Numbered from the stretch's first letter, positions 22,223-33,235 are shown. The stretch is DNA of 64,000 nt from Prochilodus magdalenae (GCA_024036415.1 JAMWET010001064.1:176001-240000); one strand, 5' to 3'. A program made the numbers and translations. Notes: generated by a model from the letters alone, not told the origin.

Positions 22223-23714
22223 CAGGTGCTGGTCATAAAATTAGAATATGAAAAAGTGTTGATGTATTTCAGTAATTCTACTCAAAATGTGAAACTTGTA
22301 TATTATATTCATTCATTACACACAGACTGATATATTTCAAGTGTTTATTTCTTTTCATTTTGATGATTATAACTGACAACTAATGAAAACCCCAAATTCA
22401 GTTTCTCAGAAAATTAGAATATTGTGAAAAGGTCCAATATTAAAGACGCCTGGTGCCACACTCTAATCAGCTAATTAACTCTAAACACCTGCAAAGGCCT
22501 TTAAAAAGGTCTCTCATTCTAGTTCTGTAGGCTACACAATCATGGGAAAGACTGCTGACTTGACAGTTGTCCAAAAGATGACCATTGACACCTTGCACAA
22601 GGAGGGCAAGACACAAACGGTCATTGCTAAAGAGGCTGGCTGTTCACAGAGCTCTGTGTCCAAGCACATTAATGGAGAGGCGAAGGGAAGGAAAAGATGT
22701 GGTAGAGAAAAGTGTACAAGCAATAGGAATAACCGCACCCTGGAGAGGAGTGTGGAACCAAACCCATTCAAAAATGTAGGGGAGATTCACAAAGAGTGGA
22801 CTGCAGCTGGAGTCAGTGCTTCAAGAACCACCATGCACAGACGAATGCAGGACATGGGTTTCAGCAGTCGCACTCTTTGTGTCAAGCCACTCTTGAACAA
22901 GAGAAAGCGTCTCGCCTGGGGTAAAGAAAGAGGACTGGACTGCTGCTGAGTGGTCCAGAGTTCTGTTCTCTGATGAAAGTAAATTTTGCATTTCCTTTGG
23001 AAATCAAGGTCCCAGAGTCTGGAGGAACAGAGGAGAGGCACAGAATGCACACTGCTTGAGGTCCAGTGTAAAGTTTCCACAGTCAGTGATGGTTTGGGGT
23101 GCCATGTCATCTGCTGGTGTTGGTCCACTGTGTTTTCTGAGGTCCAAGGTCAACACGGCCATCTAGCAGGAAGTTTTAGGGCACTTCATGCTTCCTGCTG
23201 CTGACCAACGTTATGGAGATGCAGATTTCATTTTCCAACAGGACTTGGCACCTGCACACAGTGCCAAAGCTACCAGTACCTGGTTTAAGGGTCGTAGTAT
23301 CCCTGTTCTTAATTGGCCAGCGAACTCGCCTGACCTTAACCCCTTAGAAAATCTATGGGGTATTGTGAAGAGGAAGATACGCCAGACAAATCGCATCCAG
23401 GCAAAAGGAGCCCCAACTAAGTACTGAGTGCTGTACATGCTCATACTTCTCATGTTTATACTTTTCAGTTGGCCAACATTTCTAAAAATCCTTTTTTGTG
23501 GTGGTCTTAAGAGATATTCTAATTTTCAGAGATACTGAATTTGGGGTTTTCATTAGTTGTCAGTTATAATCATCAAAATGAAAAGAAATAAACACTTGAA
23601 ATATATCAATCTGTGTGTAATGAATGACTATAATATACAAGTTTCACGTTTTAAGTAGAATTACTGAAATAAATCAACTTTTTCACGATATTCTAATTTT
23701 ATGACCAGCACCTG
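22223..23714 (+). mobile_element. Near full-length Tc1-like transposon (family 4)
   Basis: A 1492 bp element with terminal inverted repeats of about 205 bases: caggtgctggtcataaaatt at the left and its complement aattttatgaccagcacctg at the right. The target TA is present on both sides (22221-22222 and 23715-23716). Left and right repeats agree over most of their length, differing by scattered substitutions and small indels near the outer end. It encloses one transposase reading region on the plus strand, disabled by several lesions. Good ends with a broken gene mean it could have been moved only by another copy's transposase. Confidence 0.95.
22542..23427 (+). pseudogene. Tc1-like transposase, inactivated
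   Basis: Starts MGKTADLTVVQKMTIDTLHK. Then come paired helix-turn-helix DNA-binding domains (EGKTQTVIAKEAGCSQSSVS; HKEWTAAGVSASRTTMHRRM) and the DDE catalytic domain. The first Asp is in LFSDESKF (codon 22972-22974), the second in FQQDLAPAHS (23242-23244), and the Glu in DLNPLENLW (23347-23349). The 34 residues between the last two match the DD34E spacing of Tc1. Lesions: a frameshift at about 22928-22935 that makes the first frame end at 22949, an in-frame TAG at 23164-23166, and loss of roughly 40 residues just before the terminal AKGAPTKY. The family is normally ~340 residues. Confidence 0.95.
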
Positions 23715-23716
23715 TA

Positions 23717-24055
23717 TGTGGAATAAGACCCTGTCGCATTAACTTAATGTAGTGGCATCAGCATAGAGCAGCAGTACCGCCAGTGACAACTGTAGAATCT
23801 GTAGAGGTCCTGGGTAAAAATCACAGGAGGATCCTCAAGGGTCCCCACTGGCCTGGGCCACCAAGCAGTTGCCTACTTTTCTTGGTGGCAAGTGGCTTCT
23901 TTAACTACCCCAATAAACAGCTCCACAACCCAGCACAGAATACATTTCCAAGCTTAGAGTCCCAACTATTTCATCTCTGCTATTAAAGCAGACCCAGTTT
24001 ACGTGTTTTACATTCCTTTTTTTTTAACATACCATACATTATATGTATATATATG

Positions 24056-24089
<34 letters not shown>

Positions 24090-24590
24090 CGCTATTTAGA
24101 CATTAAAGTCAAAGTACATTTCTATATCTACATTACAGATGTCACAGAGGAAATATTCTGTTTTCATCAACACAGATAAACACATAATAGTGTTTAAGAT
24201 AAAGTTTAATGATCTGTTGAGAAAATATAGCACGATAGCGATGTAGATGAGGCTCTGTTATTGAACACAGCAGTTGGCAAGGCCTGCTGTTCAGTGCTCC
24301 TGATGAACTAGGATAACAGGCAGGTCATTAAAAGCCATGTGACTTTCATTGGTAGTTCTAGAGGCTGTTGGGGCCCTAGACAAAAATTCATGGGGGTCCT
24401 CTCCAACCAGCATTCACCTAAACCTTGCGTAATGTGACATCCCCAAAAAAATGCAAAATGTATAAATATAAACAACTTTAAAAAAAAAAAAATTCATCTG
24501 GGGCCCCAGTAGCCTGGGTTGTCTACCTTGCCTGGTGGCAAATGGCACCTTTGACTACCCCACTAAACAGTCCAACAATTGTATATACGT
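23717..24590. repeat. Two diverged copies of a dispersed repeat, plus simple repeats
   Basis: 23800-23930 and 24355-24570 share ggtccccactggcctgggc/ggccccagtagcctgggt, tggtggcaa.tggc, tgactaccccactaaacag-type sequence and a common order. Between them lie TATATG and (TG)n runs at about 24040-24090. A 13-base poly-A at ~24480 splits the second copy. The family is not identified. Confidence 0.55.
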
Positions 24591-25754
24591 TTTTAAAATG
24601 TAATGTTATCAAACTAAAGGTTGTAGTATGTTTGTAAGATGTGTTTAAAAAGTAATTTTATTCTGAAATAGGTTCATGTGTTGCATCTCTGTAAAGTTAT
24701 GACAGGTTTGGTAAAGTTTTACAGTGTATGTCTTTCACAGTATCTTAAGTATTTCAAGTCTATATAAATAACAACATCAATAGTCCTCATCTCCTCATCT
24801 AGCTAAATCTTATTTATATATATATATATATATATAAATAGCATCGGTGAAGTCCCGTGAAGAGTGCCGCCCTGGCCTGTGCAGGTGTTTTTCCAGGTCC
24901 TGTCAAAGGGGAGAGGACCTTGAATGTTTGCCGATGACATTTATACATGAGAGCGCCCCTGTGTGGCCAATCACATGCATGCACACTATAAAACACACAA
25001 AATGGCTGCAGACAAACACTGACCTGGGGTTGCAGCAAGATGATACAAATCTAGCATTACGCCAACATTGCCTAAGATGAGATCCAAATACTCAATGATG
25101 GTGACATGATGGATGACACGTCAATAATTATCAACACCATTGCCCAAAGTCCAAGGAGTCTAAGACCCCCTAATTAAGTTCTTGGACCCCTTAAACATTG
25201 ATAAAAATTCTCGGGAGTCTCTGGAAATAAACGTATGACTTTATGCTGTCCAAATAGGCTTTATTTGGACTGACAATCTGCTTAAAAGTAGTATGAAGAA
25301 TGCAGTATGTGACCACATTAAAAACATGTAGGGCGCTGAAAATCCCTGGATCATGTATCACTCCAGTCAGAGTTTCTGGTATACAGGGGGAGCTATCTTA
25401 ATGGTGTACCGCATCCCATCATGCACCGTGGCCTTACCAGCTTACCAGTAACACTGGGGAGCAGAACGCAGCCAATTCAGAGTATAAATGTGGGTGTAGT
25501 GACTCTAGTGGGGTATGCTTTCATCAGAATGAGTATCAGAACATCAAAATATACAGGCCTGAAGAATTATAAAAGATGAACTCGCTTTAGAGGATAAGAT
25601 TCATCTCCAGCTTATTTTTCCAGTCTGGATATGTAACTGTGTACATGTGTAAACGATTTGTTCAATAGGAATTAGCTGCTAAATCTTTCTCTTTATATAG
25701 AGTGAGCAGGGAATGAGAATCTATGACCAATCTGAATGACCCTCTTTCCAATAG
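24591..25754. other. Stretch upstream of the lone VEDM-type exon
   Basis: It contains an (AT)n run at about 24817-24835. A possible TATA box (agtataaatg, about 25480) lies some 270 bases before the exon at 25755. The segment gagaatctatgaccaatctgaatg just before the exon resembles the conserved intron end of the 36 kb and 50 kb exon clusters. Nothing else is recognised. Confidence 0.35.
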
Positions 25755-25871
25755 ATGGATCTGGAGCCCATGGAGCTCATAGATCAAGAACAGCAGGAGT
25801 TGACTGATATATCAGGAAGGCTGGGGAATCTGTCTCTGGATGTGGAAGACATGGACATCACAGAACAATAA
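25755..25871 (+). CDS. Lone VEDM-family coding piece, 38 codons, ATG to stop
   Basis: Preceded by a splice-acceptor-like ctctttccaatag, it reads MDLEPMELIDQEQQELTDIS, then GRLGNLSLDVEDMDITEQ and TAA. The first 29 residues match one repeat unit of the exon family at 36 and 50 kb. After LSLD the sequence runs straight into VEDMDITEQ, the start of another unit, with no intron between. In the two clusters that junction (penultimate to last exon) is interrupted by an intron with a G|AT split codon. The piece is therefore either an intron-loss form or a fragment of an older gene copy. The protein is acidic; function unknown. Confidence 0.5.
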   Translation: MDLEPMELIDQEQQELTDISGRLGNLSLDVEDMDITEQ

Positions 25872-26479
25872 GTATACGGATACATTAGCAATGCAAGTGT
25901 AGGCAGATATCATGGACCCAGGCCTGACGGAAAACTGAACAAAACTGTACAAAAGGACCCAAAACTGTATATTACTACATTGCGGTTGTGGTATTCCCAC
26001 TGTGTTCTGAACTCAGGGCTGCGAAGGCTACATTACTACAGCACAGCAAGCTCACCAGACAAAATAAGAGTCCCCTGTCACTGAAACATACCCAACAGCA
26101 TGTAATACTATCCAAAAGGTTATTGGATTAGACTTCCAGATGTAGGCCACATTAATGTTCAGACAGAAATGGTCAGTTGGGCCAGATTTGGTGGATGTCT
26201 CCCCTTGCACCATTCCGAAGAGAATTTCCTGTAGACTGGGATTTTAGCCACTGCTGGTAAACCCATATGACCATACACTTCCATACATCTTAAGCATAAG
26301 GCTATAGCTACAAATAAAAGAAAGAACTGCTCTGTGTGTGTATATATATAAATATATATATATGTATATATAAATACATCCTTATTCTCAGACTATCCGT
26401 ATAATAAATGTATAAAAATGTATAAAAATGTATACGTGTCTAATATATGTCTAATAAATGTACATATCATAGAATTTCT
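25872..26479. other. Unassigned stretch with AT simple repeats
   Basis: Short (AT)n and TATG-type runs at 26338-26372 and repeated tgtataaaaatg at ~26410-26435. No further exon of the VEDM family was found here. Confidence 0.35.
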
Positions 26480-26700
26480 AAGACCCCTCCTGTCTTTGTA
26501 TATTCTGTATTGTGTATACTTTGTGTATTTTTTTAATATCTCTTTTACATGCCCTCATTTTAATATGTTTAGCTAGTATGTATATAATGTTGCTCTGCTG
26601 TAGACTAATAACCTGAGCCTCACCACAAGCATTTCAACGCATAAATGTCCTGACATGTTTTGCAAATGACAAATAAACCTGAAACTTGAAACCTGAAATT
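26480..26700 (+). repeat. LINE 3' end with GAAACCT/GAAACTT tail
   Basis: The end reads caaatgacaaataaacctga followed by aacttgaaacctgaaa, a short tandem tail after an AATAAA-like signal. This is typical of the 3' ends of L2-like LINEs in fish. No coding sequence is retained, as expected for a severely 5'-truncated copy. Confidence 0.6.
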
Positions 26701-27046
26701 CCGGTTAAACTAAATACAAAAAAGCCCCCACTCAAATTCAATTAGAATCATAAGAACTGTTTATACTATTAAAATATCTATTAAATTAAAATTATCTATT
26801 TTTATCTCTAATAAATACATGCATAACATTTCAATGCTGTTTCATTACCTGCGTGAAGGATGGCAGATGATTTCTGAAAACAAAAGGTGACTTCCGGATA
26901 CTTTTGGTTACAGAGATTATAGTGACCATAGAGTGTGTGATTATGATGTAAGAGCAATGTCTAAAAAATGTTGATTGTGTAATTACAATGCCCTTAACTG
27001 TGTATTGATTGATTTATTTGTTTGTTTGTTTATCTAATTATAAACA
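26701..27046. other. Unassigned stretch holding a diverged 67 bp monomer
   Basis: 26893-26965 (ggatacttttggttacagag, accatagagtgtgtgatta) is an isolated, diverged copy of the monomer that forms the big array at 27765-29840. TTTG runs occur near 27015-27030. Confidence 0.6.
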
Positions 27047-27218
27047 GTTGTGTTCTCTGACAGTGTGAACAGACTTGACAGTCGTGTTCAGTGACAGTGC
27101 TTACAGACAAGATGGTTGTATGCAGTGACAGTGTCAACAGATGCCGTGGTCATATTCAGTGACAGTGTCAAGAGACATGACTGTTGTGTTCAGTGACAGT
27201 GTCAACAAACTTCTCAGG
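27047..27218. repeat. ~33-35 bp tandem repeat, five copies
   Basis: The motif cagtgacagtgtcaacaga, followed by a TGNNNGTTGTGTT-like linker, recurs five times. It directly precedes the decayed promoter-like module. A related arrangement (gttaacagacacgtcc, gttgatcg, cgttcagtg) stands in the same place before the two better modules, so this array probably amplified from upstream promoter sequence. Confidence 0.85.
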
Positions 27219-27345
27219 CATGTTCATAGAAGCTGCTCGGTCTTGTGTCTTTTCTCATCAGCAATTAGCAGCGCAGCAGTGATTACAAAAGTTCAGGATA
27301 TTCATAGTTACCACAGGGGACGGCTTGGGAACGCCCAGGACTGTC
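27219..27345 (+). promoter_or_regulatory. Promoter/first-exon module, copy 1 (decayed)
   Basis: Shares agaagctgctc, agcagc.cagcagtgattac and gttcaggata, tgcttgggaacgccca-type sequence with copies 2 and 3. The TATA boxes are gone and the splice donor after the first exon is collapsed (attacaaaagttcagg). It is probably a dead relic of an earlier duplication. Confidence 0.6.
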
Positions 27346-27764
27346 TGTTTCCAGAATTGTCTGTCTCTGAAAGAAATCACATCCACATTCCACTATCATG
27401 CCTTCCTTGTTTGATCTCCATAAATGTCGTGTCGCCATGAGCATGCTGGCCAGCATCCATCACAGATAACACCTCACAACTTACACAGGTCTGGGTATTC
27501 CCAAAACAGTCCCCTGAGGTAACACCCCATCATTAATTTACATACTGCTATAACATAACTTGATATGTCAGTGTATGCGTTACAGGTTATTAGCAGTGTT
27601 GGTGTTGCACTTGACACACTTGTTACATGTGGAATGATGCTTGTCGCATGTCAGTTGATGTATGTTCCCTGTGTGAGTTAAATGTTTTAAGCTGTTCTGT
27701 TATGACATCACAAGAGCTAGGTAGTGTTTTGTGTATTGTATGATCATAATCTAAAAGCACATCA
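27346..27764. other. Unassigned stretch
   Basis: No exon or element recognised. The last ~50 bases grade into the 67 bp array. Confidence 0.3.
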
Positions 27765-29840
27765 TTTTAGTCACCATACTGACCATAGAGTGTAAGATAT
27801 GCTGTATGATTAGTGTCCAAATACTTTTGGCTACAGGGAGTATACAGACCATAGAGTGTAAGATTGTGCTGTATGATTAGTGTCCAAATACTTTTGGCTA
27901 CAGGGAGTATACAGGCCATAGAGTGTAAGATTGTGCTGTATGATTAGTGTCCAAATACTTTTGGCTACTGGGAGTATACAGACCATAGAGTGTAAGATTG
28001 TGCTGTATGATTAGTGTCCAAATACTTTTGGCTTTGGTGAGTATACAGACCATAGAGTGTAAGATTGTGCTGTATGATTAGTGTCCAAATACTTTTGGCT
28101 ATGGTGAGTATACAGACCATAGAGTGTATGATTGTGCTGTATGATTGGTGTCCAAATACATTTGGCTACTGGGTGTATACAGACCACAGAGTGTAAGATT
28201 GTGCTGTATGATTAGTGTCCAAATACTTTTGGCTACAGGGAGTATACAGACCATAGAGTGTAACACTGTGCTGTATGATTAGTGTCCAAATACATTTGGC
28301 TACTGGGAGTATACAGACCATTCAGTGTATGATTGTACTGTATAATTAGTGTCCAAATACTTTTGGCTACTGGGAGTATACAGACCATAGAGTGTAACAT
28401 TGTGCTGTATAATTAGTGTCCAAATACTTTTGGCTATGGGAGTATACAGACCATAGAGTGTAAGATTGTGCTGTATGATTAGTGTCCAAATACTTTTGGC
28501 TTTGGTGAGTATACAGGCCAAAGAGTGTATGATTGTGCTGTATGATTAGTGTCCAAATACTTTTGGCTATGGGAGTATACAGACCATAGAGTGTAAGATT
28601 GTGCTGTATGATTAGTGTCCAAATACTTTTGGCTTTGGCGAGTATAAAGACCATAGAGTGTATGATTGTGCTGTATGATTAGTGTCCAAATACTTTTGGC
28701 TATGGTGAGTATACAGACTATAGATTGTATGATTGTGCTGTATGATTGGTGTCCAAATACATTTGGCTACTGGGAGTATACAGACCATAGAGTGTATGAT
28801 TGTGCTGTATGATTGGTGTCCAAATACTTTTGGCTACAGGGAGTATACAGACCATAGAGTGTAAGATTGTGCTGTATGATTGGTGTCCAAATACATTTGG
28901 CTACTGGGTGTATACAGACCACAGAGTGTAAGATTGTGCTGTATGATTAGTGTCCAAATACTTTTGGCTTTGGTGAGTATACAGACCATAGAGTGTAAGA
29001 TTGTGCTGTATGATTAGTGTCCAAATACTTTTGGCTATGGTGAGTATACAGACCATAGAATGTATGATTGTGCTGTATGATTGGTGTCCAAATACATTTG
29101 GCTACTGGGTGTATACAGACCACAGAGTGTAAGATTGTGCTGTATGATTAGTGTCCAAATACTTTTGGCTACAGGGAGTATACAGACCATAGAGTGTAAC
29201 ACTGTGCTGTATGATTAGTGTCCAAATACATTTGGCTACTGGGAGTATACAGACCATTCAGTGTATGATTGTACTGTATAATTAGTGTCCAAATACTTTT
29301 GGCTACTGGGAGTATACAGACCATAGAGTGTAACATTGTGCTGTATAATTAGTGTCCAAATACTTTTGGCTATGGGAGTATACAGACCATAGAGTGTAAG
29401 ATTGTGCTGTATGATTAGGGTCCAAATACTTTTGGCTATGGGAGTATACAGACCATAGAGTGTAAGATTGTGCTGTATGATTAGGGTCCAAATACTTTTG
29501 GCTTTGGTGAGTATACAGGCCAAAGAGTGTATGATTGTGCTGTATGATTAGTGTCCAAATACTTTTGGCTATGGGAGTATACAGACCATAGAGTGTAAGA
29601 TTGTGCTGTATGATTAGTGTCCAAATACTTTTGGCTATGGCGAGTATACAGACCATAGAGTGTATGATTGTGCTGTATGATTAGTGTCCAAATACTTTTG
29701 GCTATGGTGAGTATACAGACCATAGATTGTATGATTGTGCTGTATGATTGGTGTCCAAATACATTTGGCTACTGGGCGTATACAGACCATAGAGTGTATG
29801 ATTGTGCTGTATGATTGGTGTCCAAATACTTTTGGCTATT
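27765..29840. repeat. 67 bp minisatellite array, ~31 copies
   Basis: Each unit contains gtgtccaaatacttttggct, then agtatacagaccatagagtg and a TGTGCTGTATGATT stretch. Period 67 was measured between successive units (27813, 27880). Variant units (cactgggtgtatacagacca, attcagtgtatgattgtact) recur 938 bases apart, which is 14 units, showing a recent block duplication. Since 67 is one more than a multiple of three, the minus strand reads through three phases as repeated KSIWTLIIQHN and LYGLYTP. This is not a gene. Confidence 0.97.
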
Positions 29841-29914
29841 ACAATGTACCTAATAGTCCAAATATGTATTTGTTAATTTAATAATTTTTACATGTATATG
29901 TATATAGTTCTGTA

Positions 29915-30116
29915 CAAGCACATTGGTCGTGTTTGTTGACCGTGTTAACAGACACGTCCATGGACGTGTTGATCGAAATGTCGATGGACGCGTTCAGTGT
30001 ATATAAAGTGTGTATAAAAGCTGCTCAGTGTCACGTCTATAAAACATCCCTACACATCGCAGCTTCTCTCAACAGTGATTAGCAGCACAGCCGTGATTAC
30101 CAACTTTCAGGTAAGT
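29915..30116 (+). promoter_or_regulatory. Promoter plus non-coding first exon with splice donor, copy 2 (best)
   Basis: In order: gttaaca and an 18-base perfect palindrome (29952-29969), gttgatcgaaatgtcgatgg, TATA-like boxes at 30002, 30013 (tataaaag) and 30038 (tataaaac), then about 60 bases without an ATG ending ccaactttcag. This is followed by a consensus donor gtaagt at 30111. That order fits a TATA promoter, short 5' untranslated exon and intron start. The next family exons on this strand lie at 36118 onward. It is bracketed by the 67 bp array and the ACTTAA array. Transcription is inferred, not shown. Confidence 0.6.
29952..29969. promoter_or_regulatory. 18 bp perfect palindrome upstream of TATA (copy 2)
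   Basis: acacgtccatggacgtgt equals its own reverse complement. It lies about 45-60 bases before the first TATA boxes and holds two ACGTC half-sites of the kind bound by bZIP factors. It is fully conserved in copy 3 (32848-32865). Function as a binding site is inferred. Confidence 0.6.
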
Positions 30117-30339
30117 TCAGAATATGCATGGTTACCTCAGAGGACTGCTTGGGAACGCCCACACCTGTACAAGCTATGAGGAGTTGAACACTACCCAGAA
30201 TGATTGTGGCAAGAAGAAGGGAATTTGAATGAGGCATAATAGTGGAATGTGGATTCAAATGCCCAACAACTTTAGACGAATATATAAGGAGTTAAGACAA
30301 GCGTCTCTGCACATCCAATAGGCAGTCAGTTATGTAGAA
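30117..30339. other. Conserved intron start after exon-1 module
   Basis: Downstream of the donor, about 220 bases (tgcttgggaacgcccacacc, gaggagttgaacactaccca, gaatgtggattcaaatgccc) are nearly the same as 33007-33235 after copy 3. The duplicated block therefore included promoter, exon and intron start. Confidence 0.7.
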
Positions 30340-32700
30340 CTAAAAAAACTCACTTAACAAGTTTTTACTTAACTCAAGAAACTTAACACTTAAGAAACTC
30401 ACTTAACAAGTTTTTACTTAACTTAAGAAACTTAACACTTAGGAACTCATTTTACTTTGTAAGTTTTTACTTACTTGCAACACCTAACTCAAAAACTCAC
30501 TTAAGTTATTTAACTTAACAAGAATCTTAAAACTTAGCTCAAGAAACTCACTTAACAAGTTTTTACTTAGTTCTAGAAAATTAATACTTAAGAAACTGAA
30601 CACGTTTTTTTCTAACCCAAGAAACTTGACACTTAAGAAACTCACTTAAGTTTTTGCTTAACACAAGAAATATAACGTTTACTAAAAAGCTCATGTAATT
30701 TTTTTACTTAACTCAAGAAACTTAACTTATTTAACTCAAGAAACTTAACAAAAAAATCACTTAACAAGTTTTTACTTTAAGAAACTTAACACTTGAATAA
30801 AAAACTCACTTGACAAGTTTTTACTTAACTCAATAAACTTAACACTTAACTCAAAACTCACTTAACAAGTTATTTTACTTAACAAGAAACTTAAAACTTA
30901 GCTCAAGAAACTCACTTAAGTTTTGCTTAGTTCTAGAAAATTAACACTTAAGAAACTTAACAAGGTTTTTTCTAACTCAAGAAACTTAACACTTAAGAAA
31001 CTCACTTAACAAGTTTTAACTTAAGTCAAGAAAGTTAACACTTAGGAACTCATTTTACTTTGTAAGTTTTTACTTACTTGCAACACCTAACTCAAAAACT
31101 CACTTAAGTTATTTAACTTAACAAGAATCTTAAAACTTAGCTCAAGAAACTCACTTAACAAGTTTTTACTTAGTTCTAGAAAATTAATACTTAAGAAACT
31201 GAACACGTTTTTTTCTAACTCAAGAAACTTAACACTTAAGAAACTCACTTAAGTTTTTGCTTAACTCAAGAAATATAACGTTTACTAAAAAGCTCATGTA
31301 ATTTTTTTACTTAACTCAAGAAACTTAACTTATTTAACTCAAGAAACTTAACAAAAAAATCACTTAACAAGTTTTTACTTTAAGAAACTTAACACTTGAA
31401 TAAAAAACTCACTTGACAAGTTTTTACTTAACTCAATAAACTTAACACTTAACTCAAAACTCACTTAACAAGTTATTTTACTTAACAAGAAACTTAAAAC
31501 TTAGCTCAAGAAACTCACTTAAGTTTTGCTTAGTTCTAGAAAATTAACACTTAAGAAACTTAACAAGGTTTTTTCTAACTCAAGAAACTTAACACTTAAG
31601 AAACTCACTTAACAAGTTTTAACTTAAGTCAAGAAATATAACGTTTACTAAAAAGCTCATGTAAGTTTTTTACCTAACTTAAGAAACTTAACACTTATTT
31701 AACTCAAGAAACTTACCACTTAATTTAAGAAACTCCCTTAACAAATTATTTACTTAACTCAAGAAACTAAACACTTAAAAAAAAAAAACTTAAGTTTTTA
31801 CTTAAGAAACTTGGCACTTGAATAAAAAACTCACTTGACAAGTTTTTACTTAACTCAAGAAACGTAACACTTACCTCAAAACTCTCACTTAACAAGTTAT
31901 TTTACTTAACAAGAAACTAGCTCTAGAAACTTAACACTTAAGAAATTCACTTAAGTTTTTACTTAACTCAAGAAACTTAACACTTAAGAAGCTAATTTAA
32001 CAAGTTTTTACTTAAATCAAGAAATACTACACTTTCCAAAAAAACTCACTTAAGTTCTTACTTAACTCAAGAAACTTAACACTTAACTCAAGAAACTCAC
32101 TTAACAAGTTTTTATTTAACTCAAGAAACTTACCACTTAACTGAAGAAACTCCCTCAACAAGTTTTTTACTTAACTCAAGAAACTTAACGCTTAAGAAAC
32201 TCACTTAACAAGTTTTTGCTTAACTCAAGAAATATAACGTTTACTAAAAAGCTCATGTAATTTTTTTACTTAACTCAAGAAACTTAACTTATTTAACTCA
32301 AGAAACTTAACAAAAAAATCACTTAACAAGTTTTTACTTTAAGAAACTTAACACTTGAATAAAAAACTCACTTGACAAGTTTTTACTTAACTCAAAACTC
32401 TCACTTAACAAGTTATTTTACTTAACAAGAAACTTAAAACTTAGCTCAAGAAACTCACTTAAGTTTTGCTTAGTTCTAGAAAATTAACACTTAAGAAACT
32501 TAACCAGGTTTTTTCTAACTCAAGAAACTTAACACTTAAGAAACTCACTTAACAAGTTTTACTTAATTCTAGAAACTTAATATCTAAGTCAAGAAAGTCA
32601 CTTAAGTTTTTTTACCTAACTTAAGCAGCTTAGCACTTAAGAAACTCACTTGACAGTTTTAACTTAAGTCAAGAACTTACTTTGACTGGAATAATCATCC
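30340..32700. repeat. ACTTAA-rich minisatellite, ~50 bp unit, with ~603 bp higher-order repeat
   Basis: Units combine ctcaagaaacttaacactta, agaaactcacttaacaag and tttttacttaa. A block from ~30436 to ~31035 is repeated almost exactly from ~31040 (marker cacttaggaactcattttac; also gaaatataacgtttactaaa at 30668, 31270 and 32229). Composition is strongly AT with no coding potential. It lies in what would be the first intron behind promoter copy 2. Confidence 0.95.
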
Positions 32701-32800
32701 TTTTTAATAAGGATGAATAAACCTAATACATTTGCTTGTAATAAATGAGACTTTTTTATTGGTTGGACTAACACAACATTTTTTACAGTTAGATCATGCA
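32701..32800. repeat. Edge of the promoter/array duplication
   Basis: gaataaacctaatacatttg and cttgtaataaatgagac..ttggttggactaa recur at 33547-33620 after the shorter array. This marks the end of the duplicated unit promoter + array + this edge. Confidence 0.75.
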
Positions 32801-32805
32801 GGCAT

Positions 32806-33012
32806 GTATACAAGCACATTGGTCCTGTTTGTTGACCGTGTTAACAGACACGTCCATGGACGTGTTGATCGAAGTGTCGATGGACATGTTCAGTGTATAT
32901 AAAGTGTGTGTAAAAGCTGCTCAGTGTCGCGTCTATAAAACATCCCTACACATCGCAGCTTCTCTCAACAGTGATTAGCAGCACAGCCGTGATTACCAAC
33001 TTTTAGGCAAGT
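32806..33012 (+). promoter_or_regulatory. Promoter/first-exon module, copy 3
   Basis: Nearly the same as copy 2, with the palindrome at 32848-32865, TATA boxes at about 32896 and 32934, and exon end ccaacttttag at 33006. The donor here reads gcaagt instead of gtaagt, so splicing would need the rare GC-AG type. This copy is the nearest upstream promoter to the exons at 36118-38598. The second TATA box differs from copy 2 (tgtaaaag for tataaaag). Confidence 0.55.
32848..32865. promoter_or_regulatory. 18 bp perfect palindrome upstream of TATA (copy 3)
   Basis: Same sequence and same position relative to the TATA boxes as 29952-29969, although surrounding bases differ at several sites. That suggests constraint or recent duplication. 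Confidence 0.55.
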
Positions 33013-33235
33013 TCAGGATATGCATCGTTACCTCAGGGAACTGCTTGGGAACGCCCACACCTGTACAAGCTATGAGGAGTTGAACACTACCCAGAATGAT
33101 TGTGGCAAGAAGAAGGGAATCAGAATGAGGCATGATAGTGGAATGTGGATTCAAATGCCCAACAACTTTAGATAAATATATAAGGAGTTAAGACAAGCAT
33201 CTCTGCACATCCAATAGGCAGTCAGTTATGTAGAA
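33013..33235. other. Conserved intron start after copy 3
   Basis: Matches 30117-30339 with few differences. No exon is seen in it. Confidence 0.6.

Noticed and set aside
28300..29723. Minus-strand frames with repeated KSIWTLIIQHN
   Set aside because: Produced by the 67 bp minisatellite; all phases are traversed, and no start, splice or domain supports a gene.
27765..29840. CRISPR array (regular repeats)
   Set aside because: Units are contiguous without unique spacers, in a eukaryotic context with no cas genes; it is a minisatellite.
32796..32978. 60-residue frame over promoter copy 3
   Set aside because: Covers the palindrome and TATA boxes; it is not kept open in copy 2, so non-coding promoter sequence is the better reading.
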